Source: Smittia aterrima (taxonomy: Eukaryota; Arthropoda; Insecta; Diptera; Chironomidae). From it: 64,000 bases of DNA. How positions within the stretch are numbered: the stretch's first letter is position 1; every line of letters starts with the position of its first letter. Shown one piece after another: positions 35,001 through 44,506 of the stretch. The DNA lies in assembly GCA_033063855.1 (NCBI GenBank), contig CP093829.1, positions 22,785,537 to 22,849,536 on the forward strand, in the 5' to 3' direction. Below the pieces are notes generated by a model. It saw only the letters and a list, made by a program, of their open reading frames with translations. It did not search any database and was not told the origin of the DNA. A program made the translations under genes and the position numbers.

Positions 35001-37767
35001 GGCTTTTCAGACTTTTAAATCCATCACAAACAGTCGAGCTTTTCTTTCTCCAACAAAAGTAGAAATCTCGAATTCCTTTCAGCAACTTATCGTACACAAA
35101 ACGATTTCATTTCAATCAAATGTCGAACAAAAGATTTATTATTTTACTCGCCATTGAAGTCGAGTCTGAAAGACGATCCAAGGCTTGAATCATTATTCGC
35201 GATGAATAACAAACCTCGACTGGACATTCGAGAATAGCGAATAGCGTACCTTACAACGCAATAATGTCATCGTTAACAAAACTCATAATTCTCAAGCCGT
35301 CTCTTGCAAATAATCAAACTCGAACAATAAAATTATTTCATAACAAAACGAATGAGTTTCTTCATCTTCTGTCAACTCGAACAGACAACAAACATACAAG
35401 TCTGACAACTCTAATGGATTGCAATTCAAATTGCACATTCCGCATTAAAAAAATCTTTTTACTTTTACTTTCAACAATCGCGTTAAATCTTGTTCTATTC
35501 GTTTCTCACTTCGCTTGTTGTTTCGCGATAAAAAAAAGTTTTTTTTTCGGGTGGTTAAACTCACTCAAGAGAATTGTTTTGCATATTTTTCATTTCAGTT
35601 TCACGTACAATTTTTTTTCGATTTTAAGCGCCGAGTAGCTGATTGAATTGTGAAAGTAATTGCTATGCCAATGAGCGCATCAGCACAGTTCATGTCAGCG
35701 AGGCGCAAAAGATTGATACGAGGCTGAAACAAAAATAAACATTTTAACGAACTCTGTTTAAGGCGCCGCGATGTTGTTTAATTGTATTTTGAGTTCGACA
35801 CTGTAGTAGATTGAACCTTTTCCGATATACCTGATGATTGTTCCTCAATTATTCGTCCGCATAATTATTTCTGCTTCGCTTCGAATGAAATTTCAATTTC
35901 AATTAATTAACGCTTAAGGCATGTCCCGTCCCATGACATAATCTTATCGAGAGATGTCAGTAAACGAGACCCGATAAGAATTAATTTGTTTAATTAACAT
36001 CAATAGTCCAATTTCAACAACCAAATGATTTTGTTTTCGACTTTAATTGCGAGACAAATTACTCTTTAGCAAGTGAAGCGCGCCGTGAATTCGTATTTTT
36101 AGAAGATCGAGTTCAATTTGTTCGAATTCGCTGAATGAGAAGCAAATGATTGAATCATCATTACAAATCGATGGATTTATTTAATGTTTGTGCATGTAAT
36201 TAAAGTCGCCATCACTCCCGACTAATTATCACATTTCATGGTCGAGAAGATTCGACGATCACGGATGAGAGAACTTCTTTTCTCACTCAAATGAAATTAA
36301 ATCTCCAGATAATTTATGCAAACAACAAATCTCTTGCCCTCTCATTTATGGTTGACCGGAGAAGATTATCACTTCGATCACGTACTTCAGAAACTTTGTC
36401 CAACATTTTGGTGAAGGAATGGAAAAGTTTTTCAATTCTCACTTTTCTTTTGAGGGATCGTCGGAGATAATTTAATTTTTCCTTCAGTGGTTTTTAAATT
36501 AATTTTAGTATCGACGTGATTGTCAAAGAATTTCACTAATTCAGACAAAAGACTTTTTTTTCCACTCGCCCTTCGCGTTAAATTTGTGATGAAGGAAAAT
36601 GACGTGAAGCGAGAAAATAAAAAATATTTTCCTTGTTGATTTAACAAAGTCTTGAACTTCGCGGCTCATTTTTCAGTTTCACGACCTCCGTCGAATTCTC
36701 TTCTCGCTGAGAAATTTAGCGAAGCAGAAATGAACTCTTTGTCCCCGACAAACATTTGCTTCGCAATTCAAACAGCTTTTTAATACCCCGACTGCAACGA
36801 TTGCAGTTTAAATAAGAAAAGCGAAAGTAAATTTCTTGGATTAGAACGTTCGAGGGAATCCGCTGATAAGAAAGAATGAGTCTCATTCTCTTTTTTGTCG
36901 ACTAACGATAAGCCATTCTCATTGTGACTTCTGTGCACGCTTATCACATACCAGGCCCTTTTGTTTTCAGAGCGTATCACCAGTCGACGATGACGAACAC
37001 GCACAAATCACAGAATTTCGCTGTTAAGAGGCTTAAGCAGCTCACTGCTGAATTTTAAGTCTTTTCGATTTATTTTTTTGTTAAACAATATTTCGCAAGC
37101 ACTGAAAAAATAAATTTCCAAACAGCTGCACTCTCATGGATCGCGCGAAGCACAAAGAAAAACATTTAAAACTTTACATTTCATATGCAAAGACGTTGAC
37201 TAAAGAATTAAATTATCGATCATTCGACTTAAAAAAAAAACTTGTTTCACACTCGATCACGACACGAGCTTCGAGTCGTTTCATTTCACTTCACACTTCA
37301 TCCAATTTGCTACTTTGCAAGTTTGCCCACCTTTACTTCAACTCGACCGACACGCGAAATTTTACAACTGCACTGTTCGAATATTTTTAACCGTTTGCTG
37401 AATTTTTTTTGTTCGGCAAAGAACTTTTTCTGAATTTCTCTCTCGACTAACACAAAGAGGGCTCGTGGAAGGTTGGAAGACTGGAAGTTTAAAGTTTGAG
37501 AGTTTCGTTATTTTCTTGGGACTTGGAAGATACGCGAGATGTGGAAAATCAAGGAAAATTTTTAAGTTTTTCACGGAAAACAGTTCTAACAAAAAATAAA
37601 TTAAAAAAATTAATTTTAAAAATTTCTTTTAAATATTTTTGACATAAAAAAATATTTTCAACATTTTCCTTCAAGTTTTCCCAAAAAATATTTTTGAACT
37701 TCCCTTCCAGTCATTTCTCTCTTTCAACTTCCACTCATTCAATCGAAACACGTGAAAATGTACTCAC
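26052..37767. other. 11.7 kb without a recognisable gene, upstream of KCNQ
   Basis: Contains the KCNQ 5' region. Frames of 60-137 codons occur on both strands but none shows a domain, signal peptide or conserved splice pattern. A patch near 28.36-28.56 kb is richer in GC and holds an octamer and a CRE (listed separately). The rest shows nothing I can name; it could be an intron of a gene starting beyond the gap. Confidence 0.65.
28364..28412. promoter_or_regulatory. Octamer plus palindromic CRE, candidate regulatory module
   Basis: ATTTGCAT (28364-28371) matches the POU octamer and TGACGTCA (28405-28412) is a perfect CREB/ATF site 34 bases on. They sit next to a relatively GC-rich 100-base stretch, about 2.3 kb upstream of the probable KCNQ start codon. 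Function is inferred from motifs only. Confidence 0.35.
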
Positions 37768-37869
37768 TTCTTGATCTCGTCCGTTATTCTTCGTTTATTT
37801 TCCCTCACCTCCTCGGAGTCGTACTCAGCTGTGAGTGTACTTGGATCAAAGCGAAGTGACTTCTTCTTG
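37768..37869 (-). CDS. Possible exon of an unidentified gene, cut by the assembly gap
   Basis: Open frame from the gap edge: KKKSLRFDPSTLTAEYDSEE then VRENKRRITDEIKK, ending at a strong donor (GAA|GTGAGT). Charged and helix-prone, with no transmembrane segment; it does not resemble the C-terminal domain of GMC enzymes. The exon leaves two carried bases, which would also fit the KCNQ S1 exon (23254), so a distant alternative KCNQ first exon is conceivable. I do not recognise the protein. Confidence 0.45.
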
Positions 37870-37969
37870 NNNNNNNNNNNNNNNNNNNNNNNNNNNNNNN
37901 NNNNNNNNNNNNNNNNNNNNNNNNNNNNNNNNNNNNNNNNNNNNNNNNNNNNNNNNNNNNNNNNNNNNN
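37870..37969. other. Assembly gap, 100 N
   Basis: Exactly 100 N, the conventional placeholder for a gap of unknown size. It interrupts the GMC oxidoreductase reading frame on the right. The frame continuing on the left side does not look like the missing GMC C-terminus, so reading a protein through the Ns is unsafe. Confidence 0.99.
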
Positions 37970-39410
37970 CGTTAACATCAGAAATGTTGATGAAAGCAGT
38001 TGCGTGAGTCGTTCCCAGTTGAGCGAAACTTCCCTTGCGTGTCAACAAATATCTCACTCCATCAAAAATGATATCAACGATCGATTGCTTTTTAGCGTTC
38101 GGATACAACTTCATCATATTGACACCAGTGACGTGGTCTTGGAAGTTCTTGCCGACTGGCAAGTCTTTGACGAGTGGGATTCCGAGACGAGCAAGAAGTT
38201 CCTTTGGTCCGACGCCTGACTGCATGAGAATCTTTGGCGTTCCAAAGGCACCAGCTGAGAGAATGATTTCCTTTCTTGCAATGAATTCAATGTTGGGACA
38301 ATCTTTTAAGTCAGTTCGAACGTTGACAGCCTTTGCTGTTGTTCCATTGAAAATTAAGTTCGTCACCGTTGCTTCTGTGGCAAAGAATAAATTCTTTCGA
38401 TTTATTATCGGTCTCAAGTATGAGAGATACGAATTTTGTCTTTCTCCTTTCTTCACTGTGCTTTGAGACTTTGTGATTCCATTGTAACTTTCAGAATTGT
38501 AATCGTGAATTGTCTTGTAGCCGAGTTGATTCCAAGCTCTTTTCAGTAAGAGCGTGAATGGATTTCCATCCGGATTTGAACTTATTGTGAGCGGACCATC
38601 TCTTCCGTGATATTTGCTGCTCTTGCTGGAGTCCAAATTGTTCTCGATCTTCCTAAAATATGGCAGAACACTTACATAGTCCCAACCTGTGGCCCCTGCT
38701 TCACTCCAAGAATTATAATCGCGATTGTTTCCACAAACCCAGAACAACGCGCCGACGCTAGTTGACCCGCCAAGAGTTTTTCCGCTGTGCATTTGACAGC
38801 CATTGTTATAAGCCAGAGAAGTGTTTTCAGTGACCTCAGCGTGGTAAGGAAATAAAGATTCAGATGCGTTGAGAACGAATGAGAAGAAGAACGGAGGCTG
38901 TAATCAAATTATGAGTTAGGTGAGGTGGCGATGGGATTTTTAAAAACTCACAATACTCTCAAGTGGAGGTTTCTTCCCAGCTTCGATCAACAAAACTTTG
39001 ATTTCTGGATTTTCACTGAGTCTGTTTGCGAGCACTGATCCGGCCGGTCCAGATCCCACAATAATAAAATCGAAAATCAAAGCTGAAATAAATTTAAATA
39101 AATATTTTGCGTAGATCAATATTTTAAAAGGAACTCACGAGATTTGTTGATCGATCGTTGGCAAGCATTGTCTGGCACTTCGAAGGAAGTTGATGGTTTG
39201 TACGTTGGAGAAGATCGAGTGATGTAATTTTCAGGGTAAACGTAATCATTGCGAAACGTTATCTCGATCGCCAGTACCAACAAACAAAGTGAAATCAGCG
39301 AAAGTTTCGTCACAAATCTTGTAAATTGAGTTAAATTTTTATCACAAAAAAGAGTTTGATTAGTTTACTTACAGTTGATCGATTAAAGTTGAGAGATTGA
39401 AAACGATCAT
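37970..39410 (-). CDS. GMC oxidoreductase (glucose dehydrogenase-like), C-terminus lost in gap
   Basis: FAD-dependent GMC-family enzyme. Exons: 39373-39410, 39139-39317, 38952-39082, 38897 down to the gap at 37970; introns of 54-56 bases with GT-AG sites and matching phases. The start is the ATG at 39410 (MIVFNLSTLIDQL), giving an N-terminal hydrophobic segment (LSLISLCLLVLAIEI) that could be a signal anchor or signal peptide. Then come the FAD-binding motif FIIVGSGPAGSVLANRLSE, GMC signature 1 (GKTLGGSTSVGALFWVCGN) and GMC signature 2 (GAFGTPKILMQSGVGP). About 425 residues are present against a usual 600-640, so the substrate-domain end and the catalytic His/Asn are missing. Insect relatives act in cuticle, immunity or ecdysteroid metabolism; the substrate cannot be told. 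Confidence 0.93.
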
Positions 39411-39983
39411 CGTTCGACTTGAGCGGATAAAAACGAAATGACGAGACGTCTCAATAAAATATCACACAGCGAACAATTTTGTTTGTTTAGGGCTTTTCAT
39501 TAAAACAAAAAAAAAATTTAAAGCAATTGAATTAACTTGACGAAGAAAATCCCTAAGTTTGAGGAGAAGATGCGATTTCTTTCAACTTTTGTTATTTAAC
39601 ATTTCTTACTTAAGATGCACTTACTTTCAACTGACCGAGCAGACTCGCAAACCTACAATTTAGGTCATAAACTGCGTCATTTCGCGATGAGATCTCTGTA
39701 AAAATATCATCAAGTTTGATTCTTAGAAATCTTTTTATTCTCAGAATGAAATGTTTCGAAATATCAAAATAAATGTCGCGGAATAATCTTTTTCAATAGA
39801 ATTCGTAGCCGTCGATAACCTCAAAGGAGTCTTTACGGGCTCTTAATAATTTTACAAGTATACACGTCAAAGCGTTGGTTTGAGAGCTGGTTATTCATTT
39901 CGCATGAATGATCGCTTGGGCAACGACAGCTGTTGAACATTTTGTGATAATAAATAAATTAAGAAATATATTTTTCATCAATA

Positions 39984-40281
39984 TTACAAATGTTTCCTGA
40001 TATACGGTAGGTGCCTTAAAAAAGAAGCGTTTCCATAAGTTCCCCAAGCACAATGACTGCTCTCTTCACATAAGCTCAATTCTTGTCCTGCTGCTGCCTC
40101 TGATCCGCCCTAAATGAAGAGAAAAGAAAATGATTTTATTAAAATTTCAATTTTACAATCGATTCTATTAAATGGGGTGTCAGAGTTAACTTACGTTCAT
40201 AGGAATCGCAGTCGTTTTTTGGACCAATTGACTCAAACACAAGATAGCTATCAGCAAAGAAACTTTAATTACGAATGTCAT
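39984..40281 (-). CDS. Small secreted peptide, 70 aa, two exons, unknown family
   Basis: Exon 1 (40195-40281) starts MTFVIKVSLLIAILCLSQLV, a clear signal peptide, with likely cleavage around KTTA/IP. Donor GTAAGT; the intron is 85 bases; acceptor ATTTAG. Exon 2 (39984-40109) gives GGSEAAAGQELSLCEESSHC then AWGTYGNASFLRHLPYIRKH and a stop. Both exons are multiples of 3 and join in phase. The mature part is about 44 residues with two Cys and a basic tail. I do not recognise the family; a small secreted or immune-type peptide is possible but not shown. It lies between the GMC gene and a GMC relic. Confidence 0.7.
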
Positions 40282-40410
40282 GGTTTGGCGATAACACAAA
40301 ATTAATGTTCAGAATAGTTTATTAAAATTTCAAACAAAAAATTCCTTCTAATTTATTGATATCACTTCGTCGACGCGACTTCAATCACTGGCTGTACTGA
40401 GAGTATTTTA

Positions 40411-40510
40411 GAGATGAAGAACGGAGACTGTTATCAAATTGAGAGATTAGTGAGGTAATGACGCGATTTTTAAAACTCACAATATTTTTAAATAGAGCTT
40501 TCTCGTTGGA
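40411..40510 (-). pseudogene. Relic of a GMC oxidoreductase exon-intron-exon boundary
   Basis: This stretch aligns with 38881-38985 of the GMC gene, which covers the start of exon 4, the 54-base intron and the end of exon 3. Shared blocks include AAGAACGGAG, TATCAAATT versus AATCAAATT, GATTTTTAAAA and ACTCACAATA. The frame is eroded and no full exon survives. It is evidence that a second GMC copy once sat next to the present one. Confidence 0.7.
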
Positions 40511-40732
40511 TTTTTGGATCTTTCATAAACGAAGATTTCTTTGATTGTGTCAACATTTGCAACTCGTCAGACTAGAAACGTGAGCAAATTTGCACAATAA
40601 GTTTCGGAAACACTTTCAGATGTTCAAGTTTCTTGATTATTTAGTTGAAGACTTGCTTTGATTGATTTAAAGTTCAACGTTTGCTTTTTCACTGAGATTA
40701 CGATAAGAAACCTTTGTTAAAAATTATTCTTT

Positions 40733-40765
40733 TATAAGATAATTCTACGAGATTTAATCTTCAGT
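40733..40765 (+). promoter_or_regulatory. TATA box and initiator of the TsetseEP-like gene
   Basis: TATAAGA at 40733-40739 and TCAGT at 40761-40765, with the putative +1 A at 40763, 30 bases from the TATA start. This is the standard arthropod spacing, and it gives a short 5' leader of about 37 bases. Confidence 0.7.
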
Positions 40766-40799
40766 TTTAATTCAGAGTTCATCCAAGAATCACAAAAAA

Positions 40800-41576
40800 A
40801 TGAAACTTTTCTTGGTGATTTTCGCTGAGATTCTTTTATTCTCATCGGGAGCAGTAATCCAACAACCCGTTGAGCTTTTAGCAAGGATTGATTTACTCAA
40901 AAGTGATGTGAAGAGCTATCGAGATTCAGTAGTGGCTGCTGTTGCTTCACTTGAAGCAGAATTAGGAGAGAAATCAAGTTTTATGGTTGAAAAGAATTTA
41001 GACATTGCTGAGGGCAACATCGCCGGAGTTTCCACAACTCATGTCTTCGTTCGAACTACTCTTGAACAGGAAAAGCAAAGTGCTTGTGTTATCAACTTGC
41101 TGGGCTTTCTTGATGGAATGACCGAACTTTCAGGCTATGCAATCTCGAATTGCATTGGCGATACAAACAACGGAAAATCAAATCAATCGCTCGCTGTTGC
41201 TGATGCTTTGAATAGAATTAAAGAAGAAGTTAATTCACTTGCTGAGGTCATCATTCAAGCTTTGATTGGTCGAAATGCATTTACGCAAGGAGATGAAATC
41301 ATCGAGAGAATTGAAGAACTTTTCGCAACGAAGAGAACATCTTTAGACTTAGACCTTGGCGATTTAACTTTGAAAACGAATGAGATTAAAAATGCCCTGG
41401 CAATCACTTTCATGAATTTAAAAAATTGCTTTAAAGATCTCAACGAAAGCATTGAACAAGGAGTCGTACTCATCACAGGTCAGCTTCCGATGTGCAAAAT
41501 GTTTGAAGGAAGAGGAGCTCGATCTGCATTGCCAATTTTGCCTAGTCCATCTCAATTCTTCCCTCAACTGCATTAA
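40800..41576 (+). CDS. Secreted TsetseEP/DUF725-like protein, 258 aa
   Basis: Single-exon gene. MKLFLVIFAEILLFSSGAVI is a signal peptide (cleavage near SGA/VIQQ). The mature chain is largely helical and hydrophilic. Four Cys occur in the mature part: a pair in SACVINLLGFLDGMTELSGY...ISNC, then NLKNCFKDL and LPMCKMF. The first pair with 20-odd residues between, followed by later single Cys, resembles the TsetseEP (DUF725) family of dipteran secreted proteins, often midgut or haemolymph products of unknown function. It has its own TATA/Inr promoter, and a polyadenylation signal AATAAA at 41734. Family assignment is by pattern; secretion is well supported. Confidence 0.6.
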   Translation: MKLFLVIFAEILLFSSGAVIQQPVELLARIDLLKSDVKSYRDSVVAAVASLEAELGEKSSFMVEKNLDIAEGNIAGVSTTHVFVRTTLEQEKQSACVINLLGFLDGMTELSGYAISNCIGDTNNGKSNQSLAVADALNRIKEEVNSLAEVIIQALIGRNAFTQGDEIIERIEELFATKRTSLDLDLGDLTLKTNEIKNALAITFMNLKNCFKDLNESIEQGVVLITGQLPMCKMFEGRGARSALPILPSPSQFFPQLH

Positions 41577-41733
41577 CTGGGAAAAAATGATTTATTCAGC
41601 CTATGACGAGATCACAAGATAAATCGCCTACGCGAATTTCGCGAAATGTCAGCAAATATTTCCACACGCGGCGAATCTTATCTCTGCAGTTGTTTGCTCT
41701 TTTCAAATTTTTCCACGAAAATGTCTTTTCTTA

Positions 41734-41739
41734 AATAAA
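41734..41739 (+). terminator. Polyadenylation signal of the TsetseEP-like gene
   Basis: AATAAA 158 bases after the stop codon, in an AT-rich stretch. Confidence 0.55.
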
Positions 41740-42005
41740 TTTATTTCTTTTAAATTAACAAAAATAAACGAAACTTTTGAATTCATTGCAAAGCTCGAGT
41801 TGAAAAGAGACGGCAGCTGCTCGCAATCAACAGATGAACTTACGAATACTTTGAAATATATTCAAGCGACGACTCGAATGTATTCAAGGTTGTTCGCGTT
41901 TTCGTTTCGCTTCTCTGTGCCGTGTTTTCATTTGTGATTCGACCGCCTTTCAATGTCCATTATCTTGCGAAGGAATTGAGAAATCTTAAGCCTGTGATTA
42001 AAGTT

Positions 42006-43562
42006 ATGAATTCATTCAAGTTTATGTGTGGCTCAAATGCCTTAAGACATCAAATCAGAAGTTTCTCGTCGACACGAGCTTGCAACGCAAATCAAAAGTA
42101 AAAAGAAAACTTTTTTGATTCAAATCAGATTTAAAGTGAATTAAGTTTTTTTTAGATGTCGAGTTCTTGTTGTCGGGGGAGGAACTGGAGGTTGCTCAGT
42201 CGCCGCTAAACTTTCATTCCGATATGGAGCGGGAAACGTCGTCGTTCTCGATGCTGCTGAGGTGATTGAAAAATCAAAATTATTCTGAAGTGCTAACTCG
42301 ACAAGTTTCTTCTTATTTTTTAGAAACATTATTATCAGCCGCTGTTCACTCTCGTCGGAGGCGGAATGAAGACGTTAGAAGACTCAGCGAGACCAATGGG
42401 CGAAGTTCTCTCGCCTCTCACGAAATGGGTCAAAGACAAAGCAGAGAAATTTGATCCAAAGAACAACAAAGTCACAACTAAAAGTGGAGACACGATCGAG
42501 TATGAGTATCTCGTCGTTGCTGCTGGTCTTCAACTCAATTACAATCAAATTCCTGGACTCGTTGAAGCCCTTTCCATTCCAAATGGCTCAGTTTGTTCGA
42601 TTTATTCTCCACAATACGTGGATCGAACTTATCAAGCTCTCGAGAACTTTAGAAACGGAAATGCAATCTTCACTTTCCCCAATAGTCCCGTGAAGTGTCC
42701 CGGAGCTCCTCAGAAGATTTGCTACATCGCTGAACATTATTTTAGACGAACAAAGAAACGTGCTGGTGCTAATATCATTTACAATACTTCACTTCCTGTG
42801 ATCTTTGGGGTGAAAGCTTATGCTGATGCTCTTTGGAAAGTTGTTGAGGATAGAAAGATTAACGTGAACTTAAGAACAAATTTGGTTGAGGTTCTGCCGG
42901 ATAAGCAACAAGCTGTGTTCGAGAATCTCGACACTCAACAGAAGACAACGGTTGATGTAAGTTTTCATGACTTCACTCAAATAACAATCGATTAATGATT
43001 TAATTTTAGTTCAGTTTGCTTCATGTTGTACCTCCAATGAGCACTCCCGATGAGTTGCGCAACAACTCTGGAGATTTAGTCAACGAAGCCGGTTTCGTGA
43101 ATGTCAACAAATTTACGTTGCAACACGTGAAATATCCAAACGTTTTTTCGCTTGGAGATTGCTCGTCTTCACCGAATTCAAAGACAGCTGCAGCAGCAGC
43201 CGCTCAATGTCAAGTCGTATACAAAAATCTTTCAGAGATTATTGATGGGCGAAGACCTATTCTTAACTACGATGGATACGCATCGTGAGTTGATTCAAAA
43301 GATCTCAAGATATTTATTAAATAATTTATTTCTCAGTTGTCCACTCGTCACTGGTTACCACACTTGCATTTTGGCTGAGTTTGACTACAACCTTCAACCT
43401 TTAGAGTCGTTCCCTATGATAAACCAAGCAAAGGAACGTTACTCAATGTTCTACCTGAAAAAAGATTTAATGCCACAACTCTACTGGCATCTGATGCTTA
43501 ACGGGGTTTGGAATGGACCTGCATTCCTCCGCAAAGGAATCAACGCAATTAAAGACTTTTGA
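42006..43562 (+). CDS. SQOR: Sulfide:quinone oxidoreductase, mitochondrial, 443 aa
   Basis: Oxidises sulfide to a persulfide and passes electrons to ubiquinone on the inner mitochondrial membrane. Exons: 42006-42097, 42156-42261, 42324-42956, 43010-43284, 43337-43562, all GT-AG and in phase. The N-terminus MNSFKFMCGSNALRHQIRSF is a basic presequence typical of mitochondrial import. The FAD site is VLVVGGGTGGCSVAAKL (about residues 33-49). Redox cysteines are C191 (VKCPGAPQKIC) and C370 (SCPLVTGY), matching the catalytic pair of animal SQOR. Also conserved are KHYYQPLFTLVGGG and PNVFSLGDCSSSPNSKTAAA. Full length for the family. Polyadenylation signal AATAAA at 43590. All key residues are present, so it should be functional. 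Confidence 0.96.
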
Positions 43563-43861
43563 AACAATTGTTTTCGTCGTTAGATACAAAATAAAGTGTT
43601 TTCATTTTCATTGAAAATAATTTAAATAATGTCTGGAGCTGCACGACTGTGCGACTCTTGATATGAACTCATATTTAGAGAAACTACGTCTCATTCACGT
43701 AAACATTCATTTCAAGTCGAAGTGTCGCTGGAAAAGTACATTTTAAAAATACTTCCTATTTAAATTTAAAGTTTCTTCAATTCCTTTAAATAAGCTCAAT
43801 GAACTTTTGCGCATGCAAAGTCTTCATTGACTCAGCTCGATCTGTCGCATTAAATTTCTGT

Positions 43862-43898
43862 TATAAAAAGGAGAACATTCCCTTCATCGAACATCAGT
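43862..43898 (+). promoter_or_regulatory. TATA box and initiator of the 100-aa secreted protein gene
   Basis: TATAAAA at 43862-43868 and TCAGT at 43894-43898, a few bases wider than the usual spacing; start codon 40 bases on. Confidence 0.6.
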
Positions 43899-43937
43899 AA
43901 CTTTTATACATTCGAACTACAAAATTCAAATAAAACA

Positions 43938-44240
43938 ATGAAGACACTTGTTCTCCTCACTTTAATAAGTGTTTGCGGCGCCACAACAAAACGCTTCGAA
44001 TTCAATTTACGTCAGCCATTCATTGACGAAGCCAGTTGGACCAATAATCTTAATTCGAGTTATTCTCAAGAAAGTGAAGCAAAAATAGAGAAATCAATTT
44101 TAAAGCCACAACGAATCACAATTGATGAATTGCTGCTGAACCACTTGTTGAATCTCCTGGACAAGAAAAATTGGCTAAAGGAAATGAGAAACGACGTCGG
44201 AGATTCGCTTTTCGACTTCCTGGACTTTATCGTAGATTGA
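43938..44240 (+). CDS. Small secreted protein, 100 aa, unknown
   Basis: Single exon with ATG at 43938. MKTLVLLTLISVCGATTKRF is a clear signal peptide (cleavage near CGA/TTK). The mature chain has no Cys, a charged middle and a C-terminal Leu-rich helical part (DELLLNHLLNLLDKKNWLKE), ending in an acidic hydrophobic tail (DFLDFIVD). Own TATA/Inr upstream and AATAAA at 44383. I do not recognise a family; promoter, signal peptide and poly(A) signal together argue that it is a real gene. Confidence 0.65.
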   Translation: MKTLVLLTLISVCGATTKRFEFNLRQPFIDEASWTNNLNSSYSQESEAKIEKSILKPQRITIDELLLNHLLNLLDKKNWLKEMRNDVGDSLFDFLDFIVD

Positions 44241-44382
44241 CTAATCAAACTGATGTCAAGTGATCGAGACAATTTCCGTGTGATACCGATTAATCATTCT
44301 TAGCGATGAGAGAGTGATTCATTAAAATGGAACTCAATGACAAAGTGAAAACAATTGAGACTGTAAACAAAATGACAGATGA

Positions 44383-44388
44383 AATAAA
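44383..44388 (+). terminator. Polyadenylation signal of the 100-aa secreted protein gene
   Basis: AATAAA 143 bases after the stop codon. Confidence 0.5.
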
Positions 44389-44506
44389 AATTTACATTTA
44401 TTCTTAAAATAAGTTTTTGTGTGTTTTCTCTGGAGTTTTACGTTAACTTCTGCGACGGAAGATTCTCTTTGTTAATAGAACTTTATTAATTTAAAACGAA
44501 ATAAAT

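Noticed and set aside
34744..35638. Two plus-strand frames of 137 and 124 codons
   Set aside because: No signal, domain or flanking splice or promoter signals; the second is hydrophobic only because of poly-T runs.
37764..38792. Single 342-codon frame spanning the Ns
   Set aside because: The 100 N are a placeholder; the frame on each side belongs to different proteins. The true GMC start is three exons upstream at 39410.
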